Shown in pieces: positions 45,019 to 54,222 of a stretch of 64,000 nt of DNA (the stretch's first letter is position 1; each line of letters starts with the position of its first letter). This DNA is from Neotamlana sargassicola. GTDB lineage: Bacteria > Bacteroidota > Bacteroidia > Flavobacteriales > Flavobacteriaceae. A program made the position numbers and the translations under genes. The notes beneath the pieces were generated by a model, which was not told the DNA's origin, did no database searches, and saw only the letters and a list, made by a program, of their open reading frames with translations. The stretch covers positions 278,769-342,768 of the forward strand of contig NZ_JAJAPX010000005.1 in the NCBI RefSeq assembly GCF_020523965.1. The letters are read 5' to 3'.

Positions 45019-45744
45019 ATGAAAAATATAACAAGAATTTGCTTGTGGTCTGGACCACGAAATATTTCTACAGCATTAATGTATGCTTTTGCACAGCGTG
45101 AAGACACCAAAGTTTTCGATGAACCTTTGTACGGATATTATTTAAAAAATACACAAGCCAAGGAATACCATCCTGGATCGGAAGATATATTAAAGTCTAT
45201 GGAGAATGACGGTGAAAAAGTGATAGAATTTATGATGAACGAGGCAGGTAAACCTGTATTATTCTTTAAAAATATGACGCATCATTTGTTAGATTTAGAT
45301 CGGGAGTTTATGAAGGATGTAGTTAATGTTATTCTAACTCGAAATCCAGAGGAGATGATTCCTTCTTTTGCAAAAGTTATTGAAAATCCAACTATTAACG
45401 ATATTGGTTATGCACAGCATAGTGAACTAATTTCTTATTTTAAATCGAAAGATATTGAGCCTATTGTGCTCGATTCAACAAAACTATTACAAAACCCAGA
45501 AAAGGTGTTACGAGCGTTTTGTAATAAAGCCAATATTGATTTTAATGAAAATATGCTGAAATGGAACATGGGGGCGAGGCCAGAAGATGGAGTTTGGGCG
45601 AAATATTGGTATGCTAATGTGCATAAAAGCACAGGGTTTTCAAAATATAAAAAGAAAACTGAAGCATTTCCAGAATACTTATTGCCATTATTGGAAGAAT
45701 GCCAGCCGCATTACAACACCCTTTTACCATATGCTATAAGTTAA
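45019..45744 (+). CDS. Sulfotransferase-like P-loop protein
   Basis: 241 residues. The N-terminal loop ICLWSGPRNISTALMYAF resembles the PAPS/phosphate-binding loop of the sulfotransferase superfamily. VFDEPLYGYYL, VILTRNPEEMIPSFAKVI (the 3'-phosphate-binding Arg region) and the C-terminal WAKYWYANVHKSTGF fit the same fold. Neither the substrate nor sulfotransfer has been shown for this bacterial subgroup. Its ATG lies one base after the aminotransferase stop. As I recall, plant class IV aminotransferase-like proteins carry a related P-loop domain fused at the N-terminus. Confidence 0.75.
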   Translation: MKNITRICLWSGPRNISTALMYAFAQREDTKVFDEPLYGYYLKNTQAKEYHPGSEDILKSMENDGEKVIEFMMNEAGKPVLFFKNMTHHLLDLDREFMKDVVNVILTRNPEEMIPSFAKVIENPTINDIGYAQHSELISYFKSKDIEPIVLDSTKLLQNPEKVLRAFCNKANIDFNENMLKWNMGARPEDGVWAKYWYANVHKSTGFSKYKKKTEAFPEYLLPLLEECQPHYNTLLPYAIS

Positions 45745-45780
45745 ACAATAAAACTCTTAAATTTTAGTTACTTTTACTTA

Positions 45781-47040
45781 ATGAAGAAGCCCTTAGCCAT
45801 AATTTTGTTCCTGTTATTTTACTTAAATACGTATGCATCTTACATACTTGTACCAATGGATGCCGATTCTCAAAAAAATCATTTAAAAGCTTATGGTATA
45901 ACCTACTGGACTTTAAATAGGCAACTAAAAGTAAAGTGGTTATTAAATTATCGAGGTGGTTCTTTTTTATTACCAGACACCGAAGAAATACAACGAGAAT
46001 GTAAAATACGAGGCGTAAGTTTCGAAGTTATTTCCAATAGTAAAGCAGAAAATATTTTGCAGGAAATTAATAGCCCAAGTAAAAATATGGAAGCTGTTGT
46101 ATTAGAAAAAGCACCTAAAATTGCTGTTTATACACCCGATGGTAAACAGCCTTGGGACGATGCGGTGACTATGGTTTTAAAATATGCCGAAATACCTTAT
46201 GAAACAGTTTATGATGAAGAAGTTTTAAATGATGGCTTATTGGTTTTCGATTGGTTGCATTTGCATCATGAAGATTTTACTGGGCAATATGGAAAGTTTT
46301 ATGCACAATACAGGGCGGCTTCGTGGTATATAGAAGAAAAAACAACAGCAGAAAGCAGAGCCAGACGTTTTGGTTTTGCAAAAGTATCGGACGAAAAGCT
46401 TGCTGTAGCTTTAAAAATTAGAAATTACGTTGTAGGTGGCGGTTTTATGTTTGCAATGTGCAGTGCAACCGATAGTTTCGATATTGCATTGTCGGCCGAA
46501 GGAGTGGATATTTGCGAACCGATGTTTGATGGCGATGGAAGCGATCCTGGATATCAAAATAAAATAGATTATAATAAAACTTTTGCTTTTACTAATTTTA
46601 CTTTAGAAAGAAGTCCATTGGTCTACGAGTTTTCATCAATAGATATGACTCAAAAGCGAAGAATTCCTAAAACAAGCGATTATTTTACACTTATGGAATA
46701 TTCGGCAAAATGGGATCCTATTCCAACCATGTTGTGCCAAAACCATACGGTTTTAGTAAAAGGTTTTATGGGGCAAACCACGTCTTTTTCTAGAGAAGAA
46801 ATTAAGTCGAATGTTTTAGTCATGGGTGAAACCAAGGTTAACGGAGAAGCCAAGTATATTCACGGTATAAAGGGCAAAGGCTTTTTTACATTTTACGGTG
46901 GCCATGATCCTGAAGATTATCAGCATAAAGTTGGCGATGCTAAAACCGAGTTAGATTTACATCCAACATCGCCAGGATATAGATTAATATTAAATAATGT
47001 ATTATTTCCCGCAGCCAAAAAGAAAAAGCAGAAAACTTAA
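45781..47040 (+). CDS. Secreted conserved Bacteroidota protein (often named asparagine synthetase B)
   Basis: 419 residues with a signal peptide (MKKPLAIILFLLFYLNTYAS). As I recall, databases label this family asparagine synthetase B, but neither the N-terminal Cys of a glutaminase nor the SGGxDS ATP-loop is present, so that name is not supported. YVVGGGFMFAMCSATDSFDI has the glycine/Cys arrangement of a class I amidotransferase or ThuA-like fold, and GFFTFYGGHDPEDYQHKVGD is conserved. Role unknown; a periplasmic carbohydrate-related fold is possible. Confidence 0.7.
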   Translation: MKKPLAIILFLLFYLNTYASYILVPMDADSQKNHLKAYGITYWTLNRQLKVKWLLNYRGGSFLLPDTEEIQRECKIRGVSFEVISNSKAENILQEINSPSKNMEAVVLEKAPKIAVYTPDGKQPWDDAVTMVLKYAEIPYETVYDEEVLNDGLLVFDWLHLHHEDFTGQYGKFYAQYRAASWYIEEKTTAESRARRFGFAKVSDEKLAVALKIRNYVVGGGFMFAMCSATDSFDIALSAEGVDICEPMFDGDGSDPGYQNKIDYNKTFAFTNFTLERSPLVYEFSSIDMTQKRRIPKTSDYFTLMEYSAKWDPIPTMLCQNHTVLVKGFMGQTTSFSREEIKSNVLVMGETKVNGEAKYIHGIKGKGFFTFYGGHDPEDYQHKVGDAKTELDLHPTSPGYRLILNNVLFPAAKKKKQKT

Positions 47041-47060
47041 TAAAAATAAAACCTAAAGTT

Positions 47061-47693
47061 ATGTTACTTGGATTCTTAATAAGTTTAATGGGGCTGTTTT
47101 TTTTAATTTTTAATACGATAATTTTTATAAATAATAAAAAAGCGAGAAAAAATGTATCGAACATTTTTATTTATTATTTAGTTGCGTTATCAGTTATTGA
47201 AATTTGTTGTCATTGTATTGGGTATTTAAGACCCAATTCAAATTTTTTTCTATCTCATTTTTATTTCATCTTCCAGTTTATCTTTCTTAGCTATCTATAT
47301 TTTACCTTATTTAAATCCATAAACGTTAAAAAAGCGATTATTTTATTGTTGGTTTGTGAGTTATGTATAGTTGGTTTTAGCTATTTTAAAAATCCATCAT
47401 TATTTTGGCAGTTTAATTCTGTTGAAATTATTTCAACTTCTGCAGTATTAATTGTATTAGCACTTTTATTCATTTATAAAAACTTCGAATTTGTGCATGA
47501 TTATTTTAATTTTTCAATTGGATTAATCATGTATTTAATGTGTAGCATTTTTATATTTCTATCAGGGAATACAGAACTGGTTTTTATTGAAAAACCTTAT
47601 TTAGATATTTGGGTGCTAAATTCGGTATTTTACATATTTTTTCAATTTATGATTTATAAAGAATACCGCTATTTTTGTAAAAAAGAAGCTTAA
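47061..47693 (+). CDS. Hypothetical polytopic membrane protein
   Basis: 210 residues with seven hydrophobic helices (about 1-23, 34-54, 64-84, 90-107, 122-140, 152-171, 182-202), short loops and a charged C-terminus (YKEYRYFCKKEA). I do not recognise a family; the layout resembles the sensory membrane modules of 7TM type found in flavobacteria, without any attached signalling domain. It is 20 bp downstream of the secreted protein gene, perhaps co-transcribed. Confidence 0.6.
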   Translation: MLLGFLISLMGLFFLIFNTIIFINNKKARKNVSNIFIYYLVALSVIEICCHCIGYLRPNSNFFLSHFYFIFQFIFLSYLYFTLFKSINVKKAIILLLVCELCIVGFSYFKNPSLFWQFNSVEIISTSAVLIVLALLFIYKNFEFVHDYFNFSIGLIMYLMCSIFIFLSGNTELVFIEKPYLDIWVLNSVFYIFFQFMIYKEYRYFCKKEA

Positions 47694-47724
47694 AGACATT
47701 AAAAAAATAAAGTAATGCTTTGCA

Positions 47725-48165
47725 TTAATCAACTTGAATTAAAATGCGCTTAAAATTATAAGTAAATCCATCGCTTACAGTTCCTGTAGATAGTTGTGTA
47801 CCATCCAGCGTAAAATCGCCCACCGAAGTAAACGTTACCAAACCATATTCGGTATCGTTAATAGTTAAATACAAATTGTCTCCAATTTGTTCTTCAAGAT
47901 AGGTATAAGTTCCAGTATCTAGGCAATCTTCTTTTGTGTCGTCTTCATTTTGGTTGTTAATGGTTAGTGTATTATTCGTGCCATCAAACTCCCAAATAAT
48001 GGTGTTTAATTCAAATTCATATGTTATTCCAGAAACACCACCATTTGTTTCAACTAAATGCCACTCTTCTCTGTAGTTTATGGTTTCATTATAGGTGACA
48101 GATTCATCATTGCAATTGGTAAATAATGTGATAAAACAAATAAATGCTATTAAATTCAGTTTCAT
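47725..48165 (-). CDS. Lipocalin-like lipoprotein
   Basis: 146 residues. The signal MKLNLIAFICFITLFTNC ends in lipobox Cys18. The mature part, with REEWHLVETNGGVSGI, NNTLTINNQ, CLDTGTYTYLEEQIGDNLYL and FTLDGTQLSTG, matches the small beta-barrel lipocalin-like lipoproteins common in flavobacteria. No ligand is known. Convergent with the membrane protein gene. Confidence 0.7.
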   Translation of the reverse strand: MKLNLIAFICFITLFTNCNDESVTYNETINYREEWHLVETNGGVSGITYEFELNTIIWEFDGTNNTLTINNQNEDDTKEDCLDTGTYTYLEEQIGDNLYLTINDTEYGLVTFTSVGDFTLDGTQLSTGTVSDGFTYNFKRILIQVD

Positions 48166-48279
48166 ATTTTTTTTGCTTTTTATTTATTATTTAGATGATG
48201 ATTGGCGTAAATGGTTGCGTTACATTCTTAAAAATTATTAAGTTCGTAGTTATATTAAAAAGTTTTAAAAATAATTGGC

Positions 48280-48702
48280 ATGACCTTTTATCAAAAAGAA
48301 ATAAAACTACCAAGTTTTAAACGCGGTTTTCATTTAATTACTGCTGAAATTTTAGAGGCATTACCCGAAATAGCCAATATTAGTATTGGGCAGTTACAAG
48401 TTTTTATAAAACATACTTCTGCGAGTTTAACAATTAATGAAAATGCCGATTATACCGTAAGATTAGATTTTGAAAGTCATTTTAATAAAATGGTTCCGGA
48501 AAAAGCACCTTATTATATACACACTTACGAAGGTCCAGACGATATGCCAGCACACATTAAAGCATCTTTGCTAGGTGCTTCGGTACAAATACCAATTACA
48601 AATGGTAAATTAAACCTAGGTATTTGGCAAGGTGTTTATTTATGTGAGCATAGAGATTATGGCGGTTCTAGAAAAGTTGTTATTACAGCATACGGCAATT
48701 AA
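48280..48702 (+). CDS. YjbQ family protein (UPF0047)
   Basis: 140 residues, complete. FKRGFHLITAEILEAL, GQLQVFIKHTSASLTINENA, PEKAPYYIHTYEGPDDMPAH and ASLLGASVQIPITNGKLNLG, with WQGVYLCEHRD at the end, match the UPF0047 signature; the His residues form the probable metal/phosphate pocket. Some family members have thiamine-phosphate synthase activity in vitro or complement thiE mutants; the physiological role is uncertain. Its stop overlaps the stop of the convergent HAD gene. Confidence 0.92.
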   Translation: MTFYQKEIKLPSFKRGFHLITAEILEALPEIANISIGQLQVFIKHTSASLTINENADYTVRLDFESHFNKMVPEKAPYYIHTYEGPDDMPAHIKASLLGASVQIPITNGKLNLGIWQGVYLCEHRDYGGSRKVVITAYGN

Positions 48703-49502
48703 ATTTTAGCTTTAAGTAGTTTATCGATAATATATTCTACGCCAAAATCGTTATTACTTTTGGTGCTATAATTTGCGGTTTGTTTTACATTTTCATGTGC
48801 ATTTTCCATAGCAAAACTATATTCAGCAAGTTGTAGCATTTCCAAATCGTTATTATAGTCGCCAAAAACCATAGTTTCTTTTTCTGTAATATTAAAAGTG
48901 TCTTGTAGTAATTTTAAGGCATGACCTTTGTTCGCTAAAGTGTCAGAAATATCTAGCCAGTTTTTTCCAGAAATTTTAATTAAAAAATCGTTTTCAAATG
49001 ATTTAACTAAAGGATATATAAATTTTTCGGAATCTTCAGAATGGTAAAGCGCCACTTTCATTATATCTTCTTCTATTTCATCTACGCTATCAATAACTTT
49101 AAAAGTAGGGTAGTATTCAGATAAAACAGAAATATATCCGAAGGAATTACTTTTAAAATAACCTTTACTTTTGGTGCAAAACACTGGGTGAATATGGCTA
49201 TTTGCATCAATTATTTTCTCTAAAGCATATAAATTATTGCGATTTATATGGGTAGAAAGGAGTTGTTCGTTGTTATTAATTACCAGGCCACCATTTTCTG
49301 CAACAACAATAATGTCGTCTTTAATTGCACTTAATTTATCAATTATGCTGTAATATGGACGTCCACTAGCAGCAACAAACATAATGTTGTGTTTTTTTAA
49401 GTCTTCAAACTGTTTAAAAAATAAGTTGCTTACTTCGTGGTTAGAGTTGAGTAGCGTGCCATCCATGTCGCTTACTACTAATTTAATTTTCGATAAATCC
49501 AT
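48699..49502 (-). CDS. Cof-type HAD family hydrolase
   Basis: 267-residue HAD phosphatase of the IIB (Cof) subgroup. Motif I VVSDMDGTLLNSNHEV gives the Asp nucleophile and the general acid; motif II is in VAASGRPYYS; motif III Lys lies near NKGHALKLL; motif IV is VFGDYNNDLEMLQLA. The cap domain is inserted between motifs II and III. Likely substrates are sugar phosphates or flavin precursors. Confidence 0.9.
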   Translation of the reverse strand: MDLSKIKLVVSDMDGTLLNSNHEVSNLFFKQFEDLKKHNIMFVAASGRPYYSIIDKLSAIKDDIIVVAENGGLVINNNEQLLSTHINRNNLYALEKIIDANSHIHPVFCTKSKGYFKSNSFGYISVLSEYYPTFKVIDSVDEIEEDIMKVALYHSEDSEKFIYPLVKSFENDFLIKISGKNWLDISDTLANKGHALKLLQDTFNITEKETMVFGDYNNDLEMLQLAEYSFAMENAHENVKQTANYSTKSNNDFGVEYIIDKLLKAKI

Positions 49503-49565
49503 ATAAAATTATTAGTATGTAAAAATACAGTTATCTTTAAGAAGTAATGTTTAAAAAATATTAAA

Positions 49566-49599
49566 TAAAAAAAATCCAACTCGTAAAAGTTGGATTTTT
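49566..49599 (-). terminator. Terminator of the infC-rpmI-rplT operon
   Basis: Arms AAAAATCCAACT (49570-49581) and AGTTGGATTTTT (49588-49599) with a 6-nt loop. On the minus strand the stem is followed by a T run. It lies about 35 bp after the rplT stop. Confidence 0.88.
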
Positions 49600-49634
49600 A
49601 ATTAAGCGAATATGTTTTACAATAGGCTAAAGCC

Positions 49635-49979
49635 TTATTTTACTTTTTCTACTACAGCTTTAAAAGCTTCAGGGTTATTCATCGCTAAATCGGCTAAAAC
49701 CTTACGGTTTAATTCGATATCGTTAGCTTTTAATTTCCCCATAAATTGAGAATAAGATAAACCGTGTAAACGGGCACCTGCATTAATACGGGTAATCCAT
49801 AAAGCACGAAATGTTCTTTTTTTGTTTCTACGGTCTCTGTACGAGTATTGCATCGCTTTATCAACCGCATTTTTTGCTACTGTCCAAACGTTTTTACGAC
49901 GTCCAAAGTAACCTTTTGCTTGTTTAAGAACCTTTTTTCTACGGGCTCTTTTTGCTACAGAATTTACTGATCTTGGCAT
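49635..49979 (-). CDS. rplT: 50S ribosomal protein L20
   Basis: 114 residues, normal for L20. [75 protein letters not shown] and [11 protein letters not shown] match throughout. An early 23S rRNA-binding assembly protein and, in other bacteria, the translational repressor of its own operon. Third gene of infC-rpmI-rplT. Confidence 0.98.
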   Translation of the reverse strand: MPRSVNSVAKRARRKKVLKQAKGYFGRRKNVWTVAKNAVDKAMQYSYRDRRNKKRTFRALWITRINAGARLHGLSYSQFMGKLKANDIELNRKVLADLAMNNPEAFKAVVEKVK

Positions 49980-50102
49980 AATTTTAAATGTTTTTGTAGA
50001 GGGCGACCTAATTTAGGCACTTTTAACGCGGTACTTTTAATTTTTGTACGTTGTTGCCACACTCCAGGGTTTATAAATTGTTTTAACCGATTAAAACGAA
50101 TG

Positions 50103-50300
50103 TTACTTTAAACGCATCATTGTTTTAATGTTATCTTCGTCAGCCTTATGTACTAATGTATCATGAGTTAACGCTAGCTTACGCTTTTTAGACTTCTTTG
50201 TTAAGATGTGACTTTTAAAAGCGTGCTTTCTTTTAATTTTACCAGTACCAGTTAGCTTAAAGCGTTTTTTGGCACTAGATTTTGTTTTCATTTTAGGCAT
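50103..50300 (-). CDS. rpmI: 50S ribosomal protein L35
   Basis: 65 residues, very basic. [39 protein letters not shown] and the end [11 protein letters not shown] are the L35 pattern. Lies between infC and rplT, as in nearly all bacteria. Confidence 0.97.
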   Translation of the reverse strand: MPKMKTKSSAKKRFKLTGTGKIKRKHAFKSHILTKKSKKRKLALTHDTLVHKADEDNIKTMMRLK

Positions 50301-50332
50301 TTTTCTTCCTAGTTTTAATTATCGCTTAATTA

Positions 50333-50396
50333 TTTTTAATGCTGAACCGGTAATACCAATTCAGCATTGTATTGTTTATTCCTGAAAAAAATCAGG
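50333..50396 (-). promoter_or_regulatory. Structured infC-rpmI spacer, possible L20-control RNA
   Basis: On the minus strand the spacer forms two stems: CCTGA-loop-TCAGG near 50381-50396, and 9-bp arms AATGCTGAA/TTCAGCATT around 50338-50369. The second is followed by A, not T, so it is not a terminator. In other phyla L20 binds RNA near this position to repress rpmI-rplT. The match to that leader is by position only. Confidence 0.35.
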
Positions 50397-50402
50397 TGGT
50401 AT

Positions 50403-50951
50403 TTAACTTTTATGTGGAGCGATAAACATAGTCATACGTTTACCTTCCAATTTAGGCATTTGTTCTACCTTACCATATTCTTCTAGATCTTGCGCTAAAC
50501 GAAGCAATAAAATTTGTCCTTGTTCTTTAAAGATAATTGAACGTCCTTTAAAAAATACAAAGGCTTTTAATTTAGCACCTTCTTTTAAGAATTTTTCGGC
50601 GTGTTTCTTTTTAAATTCGTAATCATGATCATCGGTTTGAGGACCAAAACGAATTTCTTTAATCGTAACTTTACTTGCTTTGGCTTTTAAAGCTTTATCG
50701 CGTTTCTTTTGTTCGTAAAGAAACTTTTTATAGTCCATAACTTTACAAACAGGAGGTTCCGCATTTGGCGAAATCTCAACAAGATCTAAGCCTAACTCAT
50801 CTGCAATTCTTAAAGCATTACCTTTTGTGTAAATGCCCATTTCTACATTGTCTCCAACAAGACGTAGTTTTTGTGCAGTAATTTTAGAATTAATTTTATG
50901 TTTGTCTTCTTGTACAACGCGTCTTGGTTGCTGTCTTCTTCTAATTGCTAT
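50403..50951 (-). CDS. infC: Translation initiation factor IF-3, non-ATG start
   Basis: Binds the 30S subunit and discriminates initiator tRNA. The first ATG gives only 145 residues and misses part of the N-terminal domain. Reading upstream in frame restores [20 protein letters not shown], then [20 protein letters not shown], the normal IF-3 N-terminus, with no stop until 50964-50966. No ATG, GTG or TTG begins this part, so the start is ATA at 50951 (182 residues, (M)AIRRRQQ...) or ATT at 50945. Rare start codons on infC are known to mediate autoregulation. The C-terminal domain ([26 protein letters not shown]) is complete. Confidence 0.9.
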   Translation of the reverse strand: MAIRRRQQPRRVVQEDKHKINSKITAQKLRLVGDNVEMGIYTKGNALRIADELGLDLVEISPNAEPPVCKVMDYKKFLYEQKKRDKALKAKASKVTIKEIRFGPQTDDHDYEFKKKHAEKFLKEGAKLKAFVFFKGRSIIFKEQGQILLLRLAQDLEEYGKVEQMPKLEGKRMTMFIAPHKS

Positions 50952-50991
50952 GGCGTAATAATTTTAAATTAAACTTTATATAATATATTTC

Positions 50992-52926
50992 TTAAAACGA
51001 TTTTAACGTTTTTTGTATGTCGGTTTTTATAATATTTACAAATTCTTCTATCGTAATCATGCCTAAATCTTCACCTCCATGTTTACGAACCGTAATTTTG
51101 CCTTCTTGCTCTTCTTGTTCTCCAATTATAAGCATATACGGATGTTTTTGTAATTCAGACTCTCGTATTTTTTTTCCAATAGTCTCATTTCTATGGTCTA
51201 CGAGGGCGCGAATTTCGTGATTTTCTAGCAAATTTAAAACTTTTTCGGAGTATTTTTCATATTTCTCGCTTATAGATAGTATAATTGCTTGTGTTGGCAT
51301 TAACCATAACGGGAAATTTCCTCCTGTATGTTCTAAAAGTAATGCTACAAAACGCTCTAAACTACCAAAAGGCGCGCGATGAATCATTATTGGTCTGTGA
51401 GATTCATTGTCACTACCTTTATAGCTTAATTCAAAGCGCTCAGGCAAGTTGTAATCTACTTGAATGGTACCAAGTTGCCAACGTCTTCCTAAGGCATCTT
51501 TTACCATAAAATCAAGTTTAGGACCGTAAAATGCAGCTTCACCTTCTTCAATAACATAATCTAAACCTTTGTCTGAAGCAGCATTAATAATAGCTTGTTC
51601 TGCTTTTTCCCAATTGGCAACATCACCAATATATTTGTCGGGATTTTCAGGATCCCTTACAGATACTTGTGCGGTAAAGTTTTCGAAACCTAAAGATCCA
51701 AATACATAAAGTACTAAATCTATTACGTTTTTAAATTCCGAATCTAACTGATCAGGTGTACAGAAAATATGAGCATCATCTTGAGTGAAACCACGAACAC
51801 GAGTTAAACCGTGTAATTCGCCACTTTGTTCGTAACGATATACGGTACCAAACTCAGCATAACGCACAGGTAAATCTTTATAACTCCATTGGAAATTATT
51901 GTAAACTTCACAGTGGTGCGGGCAGTTCATGGGTTTTAATAAAAACTCTTCGTCTTCTTTAGGAGTTGTAATAGGCTGAAAGCTGTCTTCTCCATATTTA
52001 GCGTAATGCCCAGAAGTAACATAAAGCTCTTTTTGACCAATATGCGGTGTTACCACCATTTCGTAGCCTGCTTTTTTTTGTGCTGCTTTTAAGAAATTTT
52101 CTAAGCGTTCACGTAAAGCGGCACCTTTAGGAAGCCATAAAGGTAAGCCTTGACCCACTTTTTGTGAGAATGTAAATAACTCTAGTTCTTTACCTAGTTT
52201 CCTGTGGTCTCGTTTTTTTGCTTCTTCGAGTAAATTTAGGTATTCGGTTAATTCTTTTTGTTTAGGAAAGGAAATTCCATAAACACGTGTTAGCTGCGGT
52301 TTATTTTCATCACCACGCCAATACGCCCCAGCAACACTTAGTATTTTTACAGCTTTTATCATACCAGTGTTTGGTATGTGTCCACCTCGACATAAATCGG
52401 TAAATGTAGAATGGTCGCAAAATGTAATTGTGCCGTCTTCGAGATTTTGAATAAGCTCGGTTTTAAACTCGTTATTTTTATAAAGCTCAAGCGCTTCGGC
52501 TTTGGTAGCAGAGCGCATGCTAAAGTCGTGTTTTCCTCGAGCTATTTCTAGCATTTTGTTTTCAATAGCTTTAAAATCTTTATCAGAAATAGATATTTCT
52601 CCAAAATCTACATCATAATAAAAACCGTTTTCAATAGCTGGTCCTATGGTGAGTTTCGCATTAGGATACAATTCTTCAATAGCTTGGGCTAAAACGTGAG
52701 CCGAACTATGCCAAAATGCTTTTTTTCCTTCCTCGTCTCTCCAGGTATATAATACTAAATTACCATCTGTTGTTAATGGGGTTACAGTTTCAATAGTTGT
52801 ACCATTGTATTTTGCAGAAATAACGTTTCTCGCAAAACCTTCGCTTATACTTTTAGCAACATCCATAGGTGTTACACCTTGTTCAAATGTTTTTACCGTG
52901 CCATCGGGTAACGTAATATGTATCAT
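50992..52926 (-). CDS. thrS: Threonyl-tRNA synthetase
   Basis: Class II synthetase, 644 residues. TGS domain at the N-terminus ([20 protein letters not shown]), the editing domain with [19 protein letters not shown] and the [19 protein letters not shown] block, then the catalytic core with [24 protein letters not shown] (zinc Cys), ARVRG-type motif 2 ([15 protein letters not shown]) and motif 3 [10 protein letters not shown], ending with the anticodon domain. Directly precedes infC with a 40-bp gap. Confidence 0.98.
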   Translation of the reverse strand: MIHITLPDGTVKTFEQGVTPMDVAKSISEGFARNVISAKYNGTTIETVTPLTTDGNLVLYTWRDEEGKKAFWHSSAHVLAQAIEELYPNAKLTIGPAIENGFYYDVDFGEISISDKDFKAIENKMLEIARGKHDFSMRSATKAEALELYKNNEFKTELIQNLEDGTITFCDHSTFTDLCRGGHIPNTGMIKAVKILSVAGAYWRGDENKPQLTRVYGISFPKQKELTEYLNLLEEAKKRDHRKLGKELELFTFSQKVGQGLPLWLPKGAALRERLENFLKAAQKKAGYEMVVTPHIGQKELYVTSGHYAKYGEDSFQPITTPKEDEEFLLKPMNCPHHCEVYNNFQWSYKDLPVRYAEFGTVYRYEQSGELHGLTRVRGFTQDDAHIFCTPDQLDSEFKNVIDLVLYVFGSLGFENFTAQVSVRDPENPDKYIGDVANWEKAEQAIINAASDKGLDYVIEEGEAAFYGPKLDFMVKDALGRRWQLGTIQVDYNLPERFELSYKGSDNESHRPIMIHRAPFGSLERFVALLLEHTGGNFPLWLMPTQAIILSISEKYEKYSEKVLNLLENHEIRALVDHRNETIGKKIRESELQKHPYMLIIGEQEEQEGKITVRKHGGEDLGMITIEEFVNIIKTDIQKTLKSF

Positions 52927-52947
52927 AAATTAAATTGAAATTCTATG

Positions 52948-52978
52948 CAAAGATAATAGTATAACAATAGACTTACAA
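52948..52978 (-). promoter_or_regulatory. Promoter for thrS-infC operon
   Basis: On the minus strand TTG (52978-52976), 20 nt, TATCTTTG (52955-52948), a good Bacteroidota promoter 22 bp before the thrS ATG. Confidence 0.75.
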
Positions 52979-53062
52979 TATTAAATGTGGCTATAATTTT
53001 AAATTATTTACGGATTTTTTATGTGATTTATTATTTCTTTTAAAAATTCTTATGTTAAATTA

Positions 53063-53085
53063 TTAAACGTAAAAACAACGTTTAA
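53063..53085. promoter_or_regulatory. Operator palindrome, distal copy
   Basis: TTAAACGT-N7-ACGTTTAA, a perfect 8-bp inverted repeat with 7-nt spacer, 204 bp before the outer-membrane protein ATG. It is the upstream partner of the copy at 53214 and probably binds the Nudix regulator encoded at 62141. Confidence 0.65.
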
Positions 53086-53199
53086 AAGATTTTGTTAATT
53101 ATTTTTTGTTAAAATCTAATTTTTTTTAATTTTTTTTCAAAAATGGCTTGATTTGTAGTTTTTTAAGTTCTTTTTTTAAAATCGTATTCAAATCTATTA

Positions 53200-53207
53200 T
53201 ATATTTG
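53200..53207 (+). promoter_or_regulatory. Promoter -7 element of the mannitol-type operon
   Basis: TATATTTG (perfect TAnnTTTG). The expected start point, near 53213, falls at the edge of the operator at 53214, so a bound regulator would block initiation. No TTG at ideal distance, consistent with an activated or weak promoter. Confidence 0.65.
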
Positions 53208-53213
53208 TAATTA

Positions 53214-53236
53214 TTAAACGTTAAAAATACGTTTAA
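53214..53236. promoter_or_regulatory. Operator palindrome, proximal copy
   Basis: TTAAACGT-N7-ACGTTTAA, extended to 11-bp perfect arms (TTATTAAACGT and ACGTTTAATAA, 53211-53239). It begins 7 bp after the -7 element and ends 31 bp before the first ATG. Same motif as 53063; a core with one mismatch is found before the Nudix regulator gene. Confidence 0.75.
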
Positions 53237-53266
53237 TAAAATACCACTACTAAATAAGATGAAATA

Positions 53267-54169
53267 ATGAAAAAAGAATTAAATTTAAAAAAACAATCTG
53301 GTGATGTTCTTAATGTTAAATTGCTTCAAGGTCTTTATTTAAAGACACGAAGCGTTGTTTTACTTTTTGGGTTAATTGCCTTTGTTTTTTTGTGCAATAG
53401 CAATGTAGTTGCTCAAGAAGTTGATAATCCAGATTTAAATGATAATTACAAAGCTTTTACCGCTGGCGGTCATTTAAAAAACATGCATATATGGCACGGG
53501 TTTGTTGTGCATCCGGGGGCATTATTTGCTACTAATTTAGAGTACAATACCAGAAATAAGAAGTTTACCTTTGGTTTTTGGGGTGGGGCAAGTTTTACTA
53601 CTGTAGATGTTTATAATCCCGATTCCAACGAATACGTGAGTGCTAATTACAAAGAGTTTTCTATTTACGCGGTTTATAGGTTTTCTAATAAATTCTTTGT
53701 TGAAGCTGTTACTCATAACAACTATACAGGTGTTGAAGAACGTGGTGATGTTTTGCATTATTGGAGTTACGACAAAACACAAGGCTATAATTTTGTCGAT
53801 TTAAACTTTGGCTATAATATTACCGATAACACCTTACTTTATTTAGCGACTATTTTGGCTGGACGATCTGGCGATTACGAAGTACAAACCGATGGGTCTT
53901 TAAAAGACTCTTGGACGCATTACTTCGAAATTAAAAGCAAAGTATGGCAAAAAAACGATTATAATTTATCTTTATTTGCTGGAGGTGCTTGGTCGTTTTT
54001 TACCGATAAAACATTTTATACACAAGGAGCAGGTAATGTAATTAATGTTGGTGCTGCATTGTCAAAAAACATTAATATAGGTGCTTATAAAATGCCTGTT
54101 GAAGTTACTGCAATGTGGAATCCGGAACAAGAAAAAACGGTTTTACAACTAGATATAACTTTATTTTAA
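53267..54169 (+). CDS. Putative outer-membrane channel of the hexitol operon
   Basis: 300 residues. About 30 polar residues precede the hydrophobic signal core (SVVLLFGLIAFVFLCNSNVV, ending AQ near residue 50), an unusually long N-region. The mature part is rich in alternating aromatic strands (KFTFGFWGGASFTTVDVY, FSIYAVYRFSNKFFVEAV, HYFEIKSKVWQK) and ends LQLDITLF with a terminal Phe, as in outer-membrane barrels of the nucleoside-channel size. First gene of the operon behind the operators. By context a pore for the sugar alcohol; this is inference. Confidence 0.65.
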   Translation: MKKELNLKKQSGDVLNVKLLQGLYLKTRSVVLLFGLIAFVFLCNSNVVAQEVDNPDLNDNYKAFTAGGHLKNMHIWHGFVVHPGALFATNLEYNTRNKKFTFGFWGGASFTTVDVYNPDSNEYVSANYKEFSIYAVYRFSNKFFVEAVTHNNYTGVEERGDVLHYWSYDKTQGYNFVDLNFGYNITDNTLLYLATILAGRSGDYEVQTDGSLKDSWTHYFEIKSKVWQKNDYNLSLFAGGAWSFFTDKTFYTQGAGNVINVGAALSKNINIGAYKMPVEVTAMWNPEQEKTVLQLDITLF

Positions 54170-54222
54170 TACAGTTAATTGATGTGTTTATAGTTAAAAC
54201 CAAATTATAAGGGGATGTTTTA

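Noticed and set aside
45781..47040. Asparagine synthetase B function
   Set aside because: No N-terminal Cys, no SGGxDS ATP-binding loop, and a signal peptide; the database-style name is not supported by the sequence.
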